Assembly (NCBI RefSeq): GCF_003002825.1
Contig: NZ_PVTE01000009.1
Coordinates: 124,001 to 188,000, forward strand
Direction of reading: 5' to 3'
From: Spirosoma oryzae
GTDB lineage: Bacteria; Bacteroidota; Bacteroidia; Cytophagales; Spirosomataceae
DNA length: 64,000 bases
The first letter of the stretch is position 1. Each line of letters starts with the position of its first letter. The translations under genes and the position numbers were made by a program. Positions 52,743-60,200 of this stretch are shown here, piece by piece. The notes below the pieces were generated by a model. That model had not been told where the DNA came from, did not search any database, and worked only from the letters and a program-made list of their open reading frames with translations.

Positions 52743-52782
52743 AGAGCCTACCGATGTAACTATCTGGTAGGCTTATTTTTAA
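52743..52782 (+). terminator. terminator closing the long rightward structural unit
   Basis: Stem AGCCTACC/GGTAGGCT with a 13-base loop followed by TATTTTTAA, 30 bases after the stop of the 1812-aa gene. Confidence 0.88.
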
Positions 52783-52812
52783 GCAATACATACTAGAATA
52801 AATACGACTGTT

Positions 52813-53883
52813 ATGGGCACATATCCTTTGATTGTAATTCCTTCAGTAATCAACAAAATCATTCTAGGTGATATACCAATTAACCCTCCTCCACGACTTC
52901 CTACTAAACCAACTATACCAACCGAACCGAAGAAACCGGATTTAAAGCCTATAGCTGATTTTCCATTATTGGTTTTGATGAAGTATGGATCCTTCATTAC
53001 AGGATTTGCTTCATTCATTATTTTTGTCATCAATTTATTAAATTTAGAAAGAACTGGACGCTTTACTTTACTACCTACCCTATTATTTATATTCTTTGGC
53101 TGGAGATTATCTCGCTATATAACCAACAAGAAATTAGATGTCATTATAGACAACCAATACTTAGAAAGTAATTACGAATCAGACGTTGAGAATTATAAAA
53201 CCTTTGAATTACCCCAATATCAAAAAAACGTTCAACACTATCGTACGTTATACGATTCATACAAAATTACCAAAAAGAGATGGGAAGAAGAGTTAACAAA
53301 AAGAGAAGATGAAAAATATAAAGCAAGTTTGAAAACTGAATTAATTACAATTCTACTAAAAGGTTCAAAAACACTTATTAAAAATAAAAAGAGAATAATT
53401 AAAGGAACTTCTGAGGAATTATTTTTATATTCATTAAATACACATTTTCCAGGAAAAATATTAACCGGTTTTAGTATACCTGTGGCGGGGGAAGATTATT
53501 TATATACACCCGACTTTATTCTATTTGAAAAAGAACTTAATCTGTATATCGACATAGAAATAGATGAGCCCTACGTTGGCCGTACCGGAGAGCCCATCCA
53601 TTTTATAGAATCTTCTGATCAAGTACGGGATGCCTGTTTTATAGAAAACAATTGGATTGTCGTTCGTTTTACCGAAAAACAGGTTTACGGGTCACCAACG
53701 GCTTGTTGCCATGAAATAGCTCGTGTAGTTAATCAGATCAAACCTATCTATGATTGGGCTGACCCGAGTATTACTGTAACCGTAGAACCACAGTGGACAC
53801 TACAAGAAGCCATTCAAATGGCTAAGGATAATAGCCGAAATAAATATTTACCTTTTTTCAACTGGTTTTCACCAGTTAAATAA
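52813..53883 (+). CDS. membrane-anchored PD-(D/E)XK-like nuclease, 356 aa
   Basis: Pro-rich N-terminus, then two predicted membrane spans (about 53-77, YGSFITGFASFIIFVINLL; 83-98, FTLLPTLLFIFFGW). A charged helical linker (105-195) leads to a C-terminal nuclease-like core: helix Glu in GTSEELFLYSL, P233-D234 in YTPDFILF, and D247-I-E249-I-D in LYIDIEIDEPY. The closing SSDQVRDACFIENNWIVVRF resembles DUF559/Vsr-type folds. Strikingly AT-rich compared with the phage backbone, so probably acquired. A membrane-tethered nuclease suggests attack on incoming DNA (exclusion of other phages), which is inference. It is the only rightward gene of the island and ends two bases from the convergent lipoprotein gene. 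Confidence 0.7.
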   Translation: MGTYPLIVIPSVINKIILGDIPINPPPRLPTKPTIPTEPKKPDLKPIADFPLLVLMKYGSFITGFASFIIFVINLLNLERTGRFTLLPTLLFIFFGWRLSRYITNKKLDVIIDNQYLESNYESDVENYKTFELPQYQKNVQHYRTLYDSYKITKKRWEEELTKREDEKYKASLKTELITILLKGSKTLIKNKKRIIKGTSEELFLYSLNTHFPGKILTGFSIPVAGEDYLYTPDFILFEKELNLYIDIEIDEPYVGRTGEPIHFIESSDQVRDACFIENNWIVVRFTEKQVYGSPTACCHEIARVVNQIKPIYDWADPSITVTVEPQWTLQEAIQMAKDNSRNKYLPFFNWFSPVK

Positions 53884-53885
53884 CG

Positions 53886-54284
53886 TTATTGTTTATTTCC
53901 TGTGACAGTCGTTGTTGTATACGCTTTATCACTATCTGTATTAGCTATACTACCAGTAACGGCTGTGTAGCTAAAACCATTTTCGGTAAATTCTCCTGTC
54001 AATTTTTGATTGGTATAACTGGGATCTCCAGTAAATGTTTTACCATTCATAATAAGTTCTTGTCCACCCAGTTGTGAACTAGTTAATAAAAGACGATCCT
54101 GAGAAGAGCCTTTCTTTATATCAACCGAACTAACCCCTTGTTGGGTGTTATAAATAGTACTATTGATTGATACAACCTGTTGATAACGTATGGAATACGT
54201 ACCCGTATAATCCGGCGTAGCTTCAGTGGATTTACAGCTACTACCCAGCACAACGGGTAATAGCAGATAATACAGCTTTTTCAT
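53886..54284 (-). CDS. lipoprotein, 132 aa, paralogue of the next gene
   Basis: MKKLYYLLLPVVLGSSC is a lipoprotein signal peptide with the lipidated Cys at 17. The mature part is all-beta: YTGTYSIRYQQV, VDIKKGSSQDRLLL, TFTGDPSYTNQKLTGEFTEN and GFSYTAVTGSI. This pattern repeats in the upstream protein at 54287-54637, so the two are duplicates. Predicted location is the periplasmic or outer face of the envelope. Lipoproteins made by phages often block adsorption or DNA entry of related phages; here that is inference. Second gene of a leftward pair with a two-base gap. Confidence 0.72.
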   Translation of the reverse strand: MKKLYYLLLPVVLGSSCKSTEATPDYTGTYSIRYQQVVSINSTIYNTQQGVSSVDIKKGSSQDRLLLTSSQLGGQELIMNGKTFTGDPSYTNQKLTGEFTENGFSYTAVTGSIANTDSDKAYTTTTVTGNKQ

Positions 54285-54286
54285 AG

Positions 54287-54637
54287 TTAAGTGGTTTGTT
54301 TGTAACCTATATATTCATATTGGGATTCGGGAATGTTTTTCTGGTTTTGATCTATAAGACTGATTACACTTGTAAATCGTAAACCTTCATCGGTAAAGGT
54401 TCCAACAATACTCGGATTAGGAATTTCAGGATCGTGTACAAATTCATTACCTGTTAATACAACCTCAAATAGTTCTTCATTATCAGGAATCATGAGTAAT
54501 CTGTTTTTAGATGATCCCCGTTTGATAGTTAACTGTGAGACCGATCGTGTAACATAATTGATATTTACCGGAAATAAGGTCTTTTTTGAACACCTGACGG
54601 TATACGTACCCAGGTATTGGTTGATATCTTCGTTCAT
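54287..54637 (-). CDS. cytosolic paralogue of the lipoprotein, 116 aa
   Basis: The same beta protein without a signal peptide: YLGTYTVRCSKKTL, LTIKRGSSKNRLLMI, EFVHDPEIPNPSIVGTFTDE and GLRFTSVISLI line up with the lipoprotein block by block. It starts MNEDINQ, so it should stay in the cytosol. First gene of the leftward pair. A secreted/cytosolic duplicate pair suggests effector and self-protection, or two compartments of one function. I do not recognise the family. Confidence 0.68.
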   Translation of the reverse strand: MNEDINQYLGTYTVRCSKKTLFPVNINYVTRSVSQLTIKRGSSKNRLLMIPDNEELFEVVLTGNEFVHDPEIPNPSIVGTFTDEGLRFTSVISLIDQNQKNIPESQYEYIGYKQTT

Positions 54638-54650
54638 TGGGTTGATAAGT

Positions 54651-54697
54651 AAGTAACCATTGTTCTCCTGATCTCAGGATCAATGGTAGTACTACTT
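54651..54697 (-). promoter_or_regulatory. large hairpin in the leader of the paralogous pair
   Basis: ACCATTG (54656-54662) and CAATGGT (54681-54687) enclose the perfect palindrome TCCTGATCTCAGGA. Outer AAGTA/TACTT arms extend the stem with a small bulge. It lies 15-60 bases upstream of the leftward start at 54637. It may be an operator, a translational leader structure or a terminator for the gene upstream; no clear T-run on the minus strand. Confidence 0.45.
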
Positions 54698-54721
54698 ACT
54701 CACGAAGTCAACTCCTATTGA

Positions 54722-55159
54722 TTAAGCGGCAATCTGATAAGTTACAAATGTATGTTTTTCGGGAGTATACAAACCTACCTTTTCACACTCAGCCCGGGTA
54801 AAAAACTCGATGGTAAAATCCATGGTGTTCTTTTTCCGGGCTGCTTTTTCCAAAGCATACCGTTTGTCGGTTACACCGGTTACGTCCTGTAACCAGCCTT
54901 CTTTTTTGATCTGGTAAGCCCAGTGCTCACAGGCTTTGAACGTCCGGTTCAGCTTGCAACAGGCTTCCTTGACCAAGCAAGTGTCTACTTTACTAGTGTC
55001 ACCATTTGGAAACACCGTGTCTACTAAAAAATACAGTTCTTCATCTGACCAGATAGCGGGGTTAGCCGAATGCCCGTTAATCGTATAATTACGGGGAGAT
55101 TGTAAACCATTGATTCGTTTCATAACTTTAACTATCAAATCACCATGAGCCTGGCTCAT
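54722..55159 (-). CDS. hypothetical protein, 145 aa
   Basis: Basic soluble protein with three Cys in the middle (CLVKEACCKLNRTFKACEHW) and helical character. No family recognised. Two starts are possible: ATG at 55159, which lies inside a perfect inverted repeat, and ATG at 55123 (MKRINGLQSPRNYTINGHSA), which follows an AT-rich leader of the usual Bacteroidota type. I give the longer form but think the shorter one is at least as likely. It is preceded by a terminator, so it has its own promoter. Confidence 0.65.
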   Translation of the reverse strand: MSQAHGDLIVKVMKRINGLQSPRNYTINGHSANPAIWSDEELYFLVDTVFPNGDTSKVDTCLVKEACCKLNRTFKACEHWAYQIKKEGWLQDVTGVTDKRYALEKAARKKNTMDFTIEFFTRAECEKVGLYTPEKHTFVTYQIAA

Positions 55160-55161
55160 GG
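55143..55161 (-). promoter_or_regulatory. perfect inverted repeat over the possible start codon
   Basis: CCATGAGC and GCTCATGG are 8-bp arms separated by CTG. The repeat covers the upstream start codon (55159-55157) of the 145-aa gene. In DNA it could be an operator; in RNA it would hide that start codon. Confidence 0.45.
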
Positions 55162-55189
55162 CTTGTTTTGGATTAAATGTTTGGAAATA

Positions 55190-55222
55190 AAAAAGCCCTC
55201 CGGACCTTCCGGAGGGCTTTTT
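55190..55222 (-). terminator. bidirectional terminator
   Basis: AAAAAGCCCTCCGG / CCGGAGGGCTTTTT with the five-base loop ACCTT is a perfect 14-bp palindrome with A/T flanks on both sides. It lies 58 bases downstream of the leftward gene ending at 55280. Confidence 0.95.
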
Positions 55223-55279
55223 CGGTAAAATGGATTACCGAACGGCTAATACTATACGTACGTTTTACGGATTGACTAT

Positions 55280-55705
55280 TTACAGTCGAACGTGTCCTTC
55301 TTTGATGGTGAATTTGTAAGCCGGATTTTCCGGGTCGTCTTCGAACTGAAACAGCTCGACCATGTACTGGTACTGTTTATCCAGAAAATCAGCAATGTTC
55401 AATTGCTGCAGAATACCTGGGATTTTAAAACCATACCCTTTACCTACTCGTTGAAGCTTCAAAATTTGGTCGTCTTCTTCGTTAGCTTCAACAGGCATTA
55501 CGATCAGTTCTTTGGCCCGACCTTTTCCCGGTGCTTTACCGACTTTGAAGTAGCCATCCAATGGCGTATCCAGTTCTTCAATTACTTTAGTGTGCAGTAC
55601 GATCTCACCCCGTTTGGTTACGTTGCCTTCTAAAACGGGGGACGTTTGGGGACGCTTTAACTGAAAATCTTTTCGGTGAAAGAATTCGACATCAACCTTT
55701 TTCAT
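55280..55705 (-). CDS. hypothetical protein, 141 aa
   Basis: Starts MKKVDVEFFHRKDFQLKRPQ. Beta-rich first 80 residues (ELIVMPVEANEEDD) and a helical second half (GFKIPGILQQLNIADFLDKQ). Soluble. It has its own upstream region with promoter-like boxes and its own terminator, so it is a single-gene unit. It could be a small DNA- or RNA-binding protein; I do not recognise it. Confidence 0.68.
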   Translation of the reverse strand: MKKVDVEFFHRKDFQLKRPQTSPVLEGNVTKRGEIVLHTKVIEELDTPLDGYFKVGKAPGKGRAKELIVMPVEANEEDDQILKLQRVGKGYGFKIPGILQQLNIADFLDKQYQYMVELFQFEDDPENPAYKFTIKEGHVRL

Positions 55706-55754
55706 GTTAGGGATTTGTTTGGCGTAATTTGGACACGATTAACAATCGATACCA

Positions 55755-55763
55755 CAAAGGTAA
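55755..55763 (-). promoter_or_regulatory. promoter-like box TTACCTTTG upstream of the 141-aa gene
   Basis: On the minus strand TTACCTTTG matches the core of the boxes at 1339 and 57249 and fits TAnnTTTG. A transcript from here would have a leader of about 45 bases. A second TAnnTTTG (TATATTTG) lies at 55831-55824. The 214-base gap 55706-55919 holds nothing else that I can see. Confidence 0.4.
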
Positions 55764-55919
55764 GTATCCGTTCGTATAAATGGTTCGACATTTGTACAAC
55801 CCAAATAGGATTATACTATAACTCAAATATACAAAAATTACTTATTGGTATACGTCTCAAGTATACCAAATTACTAGACAAATTCCTATATTGATTTGAT
55901 TTTACCGGTTGATCAGCTC

Positions 55920-56354
55920 TTAATGAAGGACGTGGACCCGGCGGTAATCCGCCAGGATTGACTTGACTTCCTCATTTTCCTGTCCGTTAATCCAATGGAG
56001 TTGAATGGTGTATCCCTGCTCCCGTTTGAGCGCGTACCTAAGTTCCAGTGTTTCATTGCTATACCGTTGGTATAATTTTTCTACTTGTTCGGTATAACCC
56101 CATTCCAAATACTTTCGAATGAACTGTTGATCAGTGAAGACCTGAATCTTTTTGTCGGCAGGTTGATGATCTGATAACCACTGTAAACCGTCTTTGACAG
56201 CCAGAAAACCACCAATAATGTTTGTTGAATCAGCTATATCGATCAGGTTTACCTTAGAATCAACCAGAAGGTTATTCTCCCGAACGGTATACGCCGTATG
56301 AATTGGTCCGCCTGGATTCGGGTAGCAATGAGCGGTGGTGAAAATTTGAATCAT
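55920..56354 (-). CDS. RNase H-fold protein lacking catalytic residues, 144 aa
   Basis: The layout is RNase HI: strand 1 IQIFTTAHCYPNPGG (family FTDGS..NPG), helix segment STNIIGGFLAVKDGLQWL (family TNN..E..A...AL), strand KIQVFTDQQFIRKYL (family STDSQYV) and HWINGQENEE (family V.GH..N..). The catalytic Asp of strand 1 is Thr7 and the helix Glu is Gly49. The loop His is Gln125 and the last Asp position is not Asp; only D75 remains. It should therefore bind rather than cut an RNA/DNA hybrid or structured RNA. Lies two bases downstream of the RepL-like gene (gap 56355-56356), forming an operon. Confidence 0.7.
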   Translation of the reverse strand: MIQIFTTAHCYPNPGGPIHTAYTVRENNLLVDSKVNLIDIADSTNIIGGFLAVKDGLQWLSDHQPADKKIQVFTDQQFIRKYLEWGYTEQVEKLYQRYSNETLELRYALKREQGYTIQLHWINGQENEEVKSILADYRRVHVLH

Positions 56355-56356
56355 CG

Positions 56357-56962
56357 TTAGAGTGAATCGAAACTGAATTTAGGTTGAACTTCAACTATGG
56401 GTGATTTGGGAGGCTGGGTAGCACCACGCTTCTGGTGAGCCACAATCTGTAAAGCAGCCGGGTTATGTTTTTTGAAATATTCTATCCGGTTACCGTTAAA
56501 CAGGTAATGGGGATTGATCCAGTATTCATTCATACACCGCCGAGCCAAGAATCCATTTTTGATTAACTGCTCAATCGAAGCATAAAAAGTGGGGCGGCTG
56601 AATCGTACGGCTTTACAGACGTCAACCGCTCGTAGTTTGACAATATCCTGGTTCTTCTTCAGGGTATACGTTATGTGTAAGAGTAGATCCCGGGAGGATG
56701 GACTCAGTACCCCAAATACCAGGTCTTCGGTTGTCTTATCATAGTAGAGCTTACAGCTTAATCGTTGATCACTGTAATACCCTTTCCGTAGTTCTTCATA
56801 ATCGAGGGTTACATCTTCTTCAAAAACAGTTTTAATGGTTGACGACTGAATGACTCGTATTACCGGCAGTCGGTACGAGTAGATAAAAGGATTCATAAAA
56901 GTCTGATTGATCCGCAAGTAGTAAAGATTTCTAACACATTTTTGGTTCGATTTGGTTAACAT
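56357..56962 (-). CDS. RepL-like winged-helix protein, 201 aa
   Basis: The C-terminal half matches the pattern of plasmid RepL/winged-helix initiators: SPSSRDLLLHITYTLKKNQD, the helix-turn-helix RAVDVCKAVRFSRPTFYASI and the wing plus motif CMNEYWINPHYLFNGNR (residues about 88-160). RepL proteins bind origin DNA and start replication of small plasmids; relatives occur in crAss-like phages. Here it may initiate replication, help maintain the genome as an episome, or repress its own operon. The start may be ATG 56962 or ATG 56896 (MNPFIYSYRLPVIRVIQ); GTTAACAT overlaps the first. Confidence 0.65.
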   Translation of the reverse strand: MLTKSNQKCVRNLYYLRINQTFMNPFIYSYRLPVIRVIQSSTIKTVFEEDVTLDYEELRKGYYSDQRLSCKLYYDKTTEDLVFGVLSPSSRDLLLHITYTLKKNQDIVKLRAVDVCKAVRFSRPTFYASIEQLIKNGFLARRCMNEYWINPHYLFNGNRIEYFKKHNPAALQIVAHQKRGATQPPKSPIVEVQPKFSFDSL

Positions 56963-57248
56963 TTTTGATACTCTTAAAAGTTAATATTCTTTACCATACC
57001 CCTATTTTTCTACCGTAAAACATATAACCCTTCATTGATCCAGTATAACTATAACAGGTTAAGTTAGAAACACCCTATGCTATTTAATTGGTAATCAATA
57101 ATCTATAACACATTTTTATGTTAACTTTATACTAACACGGGAACCCACGGAAAAACGGGAAGCTTGGATTCTTTTCCGGATTAAACCTGAATAAATCCGA
57201 ATTGAATTACGGACCAAACTCGTCCATTCAGGCTCCTGACCCGGTGAA
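56963..57248. other. AT-rich divergent region between the RepL-like gene and RNA polymerase gene
   Basis: About 290 bases without a gene. The word TAACACATTTTT occurs here at 57106-57117 and again inside the RepL-like gene at 56932-56943. GTTAACAT at 56955-56962 and ATGTTAAC at 57118-57125 are inverted copies. The stretch 56965-57140 is the most AT-rich of the vicinity. Repeats beside a replication-initiator-like gene suggest an origin or an autoregulatory operator; not proved. Confidence 0.45.
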
Positions 57249-57266
57249 GCAGTTCGGTTACCTTTG
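57249..57266 (+). promoter_or_regulatory. promoter-like box directly before the RNA polymerase gene
   Basis: GCAGTTCGGTTACCTTTG, with TACCTTTG fitting the host -7 consensus. It shares 15 of 18 bases with 1339-1356. Its last base lies six bases before the ATG at 57273, so a normal +1 would fall at or next to the start codon. Confidence 0.5.
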
Positions 57267-57272
57267 CTCATT

Positions 57273-60200
57273 ATGCCCTACCAGCCTCTTTGTCTGAATC
57301 CCCAGGACCCAACCGTCAAGCAGTTTATCAACCAGTACGGTATGCGGGAAACGTACCGGATCTACACCCAGCACCAGTACTGGTTGCCGGACTTCACGGC
57401 GTATCAGAACCGGACCCAGGCGGACGTCCTGCCTACTCAGGGAGCTATGGATTACCTGCAGTCGATGGTCAGTCTGGATCAGTTCAACACGGACAACCTG
57501 GCAAACATCGGAGTCGAACTGCCCCAGGGTACTGAAGCGGCTTTCTGGCGGGATACGTTTTATTTCGGAGACAGTATCAGCCGGGGAGCCCTTTCGGAAG
57601 AAGCCTTTCACGCCGTCTTTCAACGAGTAATTCCAGGTACTGAACAACAGGACCTGCTGGACACGGGTAAACAGCTGCTACAAGCGGATCTGAAAGTACT
57701 GGGTCATACCAGTCTGAACGGCTACTACCAGACCATGCTCCAATCGGCTCCCCAGACCTACGAAAATCTCTCGAAGGAAGCGGGACTAAACCGGCTCTAC
57801 GAGGAGAAACTGGCTACTGAGTTTGTCCGCTGGAACACCTACGGTAAACAGGCAGCCTGGGAAGCTGACTGGACGAAACGATTGGCTCCGTACCTTGGAG
57901 CTAAATCGGCCAGCCGGATCAGTGGTCTAATCAGCCGGCTGTTTACCCGGTTGAAAGCCGTTATGGGGTTATACGACAAAAACCGGCTTAAAGCCGATCT
58001 GTTCTTTTCCCGTCTTCGCTCAGGTGTCTACCAGACGGCTAAGGTAACCGAAGCGGGAAACCTTAATACCGTCCCCACGACCCGGCTCATCCGACTGGGT
58101 AACGGACAGACCGTATCGGTTCGGGAATCCACCCAGCTGCTGCGAAATCTGGGAGCCCTGGTGCTCCAGTTAGGGGATCACGATTTATTCAGTTACCTAT
58201 CCGAACCCGAACGAATCGAGAAAGCCCTGGAATTAATGAGCAGCCAGTATGGAAGGACACCTGGTGGAAAACAAGTGTCACTGGTTTTAAAACCTACCTA
58301 TTTTGATAAGGTATCAAAGCAGAAAGAAGTCAACCCAGAGTACCAGTTGATCAAAGCGGATCTGGAAGCTTACCTGGGTGAGCTGCGGAGCGTATCGACC
58401 CTGCTGGATGAATCGGAAGAAGACGAGATTGGGGGCGGCATAAACGAGTTTGCCGGCTACGACAAGGAAGCCAACGAGATCGGCGGGTTTGCCGGGCTGT
58501 CTACCTGGGTCAAGCAGTTCATTGCCCGGACGGGTATTCCCCGCCTGGATAGTAACGGCCTTCCCCAGGTTCATACGGTAGATACGGGCAATGGAGTCAT
58601 CGAACTTCCGATCCTGGATGTAGTCGATCCCCAGCAGGTGTATACCGGTCTGGCCCGGAGTTTATCAAATACTACCGGGGTCAACGACCGATTGGAAAAA
58701 CTGCTGGTCCTGACCCAGTTCGACGGTAACCCGGCTACCCGGGCCGTGACCGATCAGCTCCTTCGGGATATGGCCCCGGTTCGCTACCAGGCTACCCCGG
58801 CCCTGCAAGCCATCCAGGAACGCTTCACGCTGACGGATGGTATCCGAACACCCCAGCAGCTGGATCGGGCTTTACAAATAGCGGATGCCCGGTTGACGGC
58901 CAGGGATCGTTCCGCTATTACCCAGCAGGCCTTTACCCGTTTGCAGGAAACCAGTCCTCGGGTGTTACGAGAAGAACTGCTGGCGGCTATCCGGACGGAT
59001 ACGCTGGATAGTTATCTGTCTTCGGCCGGTAAAAACGTACTGATCCGAATTCTAAAAGGATTCGATCTCTGGAAACGGGACATGCTGAATATGCGGGTAG
59101 ATCCATCCAACGGACTCTCGGTAATCAGTGAAGCCAACGTGGAACGGGCCAGCAAACAGCTCCTGGCCCGCTGGGAGAGTAACTGGAACCGACGGACTAC
59201 TGAAACACCAGATCAGCTACCCACTGGACCGGATGTTGTCAACAGTCGAGTAACCTTGGAAACAAAGGATTTTCCGCTGGTTCAGCTGGAAGCCCTAGCT
59301 TTACCCGAACAAACGGCTTACATCGAATCCGTATTTGATCGGGAAGTTGATAAACAGCTTCGCTTTTTAAACCGGTTCGGCATTCAGGTACCGTCGGCTT
59401 ATCTATACTACCGGCTTCAATGGTTTGCCGAACAACGGTATCCTGCATTACCCGGCATTAACCAGACTCGTTCAGCCCGGTTAAAGGATTTATACCCGAT
59501 ACCGGATAGTTTGTTGTTGACCCCGGATGATCTGGGTTTACTGGATAAATACGTCCAGAACCCAGCCGTGTCTCCCTACCAGGCAACCGGCTCCAAAGGA
59601 CTCGAAGCCGGGATGCGGACACGGCTGCAGAAACTGGCCGAGGGAGCCGCCCGTTTCGACGAGTCGGCCGTGGACAGCTCCTACCAGAACGCAGAAGGCA
59701 AAACCATCTACAGCTACCAGCAGAAAACCTACAGCCTGGAATTTTTCAACTGGTTTGGGCAGACCGGTTTGACTAAACTGGAAGACCTGTACCGGACCGG
59801 TAACCGGACCCGGCTCCGGGATGATCCGTCCGGTAATCCGGTTTACCTTCAGCTCGATAGCTGGGCTTTGCAGAAAAACCGGCTGCTCAAAGCCATCCTG
59901 ACCGATCCGGCCGTACGGGCCCAGCAGGGTAAACTCACGGCCTTTACCGTGGACGGTACGACCCAGACCCAGCTGGAAGGAACCCCGGACAACGCCCGTT
60001 CAAGACCCGATGCCCAGGCCGGGGAAGGGGTTACCTACGGAGGGATGTCCCCCCGGGAGTTCGACCAGTTCAACCTCAACAGCCTGGTGTCTCGTTCGAC
60101 CACGGTGGGCAGTCTGACCATCAGCCCGGTGTTCCTGGGCAACCGGGAAACCAGTAAGACGGGGGAGTACATGAATCTTCCGTTACTTACGGGTCTTATC

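Noticed and set aside
56963-57248. tRNA or small RNA gene in the AT-rich divergent region
   Set aside because: No cloverleaf, conserved T-loop or strong independent terminator is visible.
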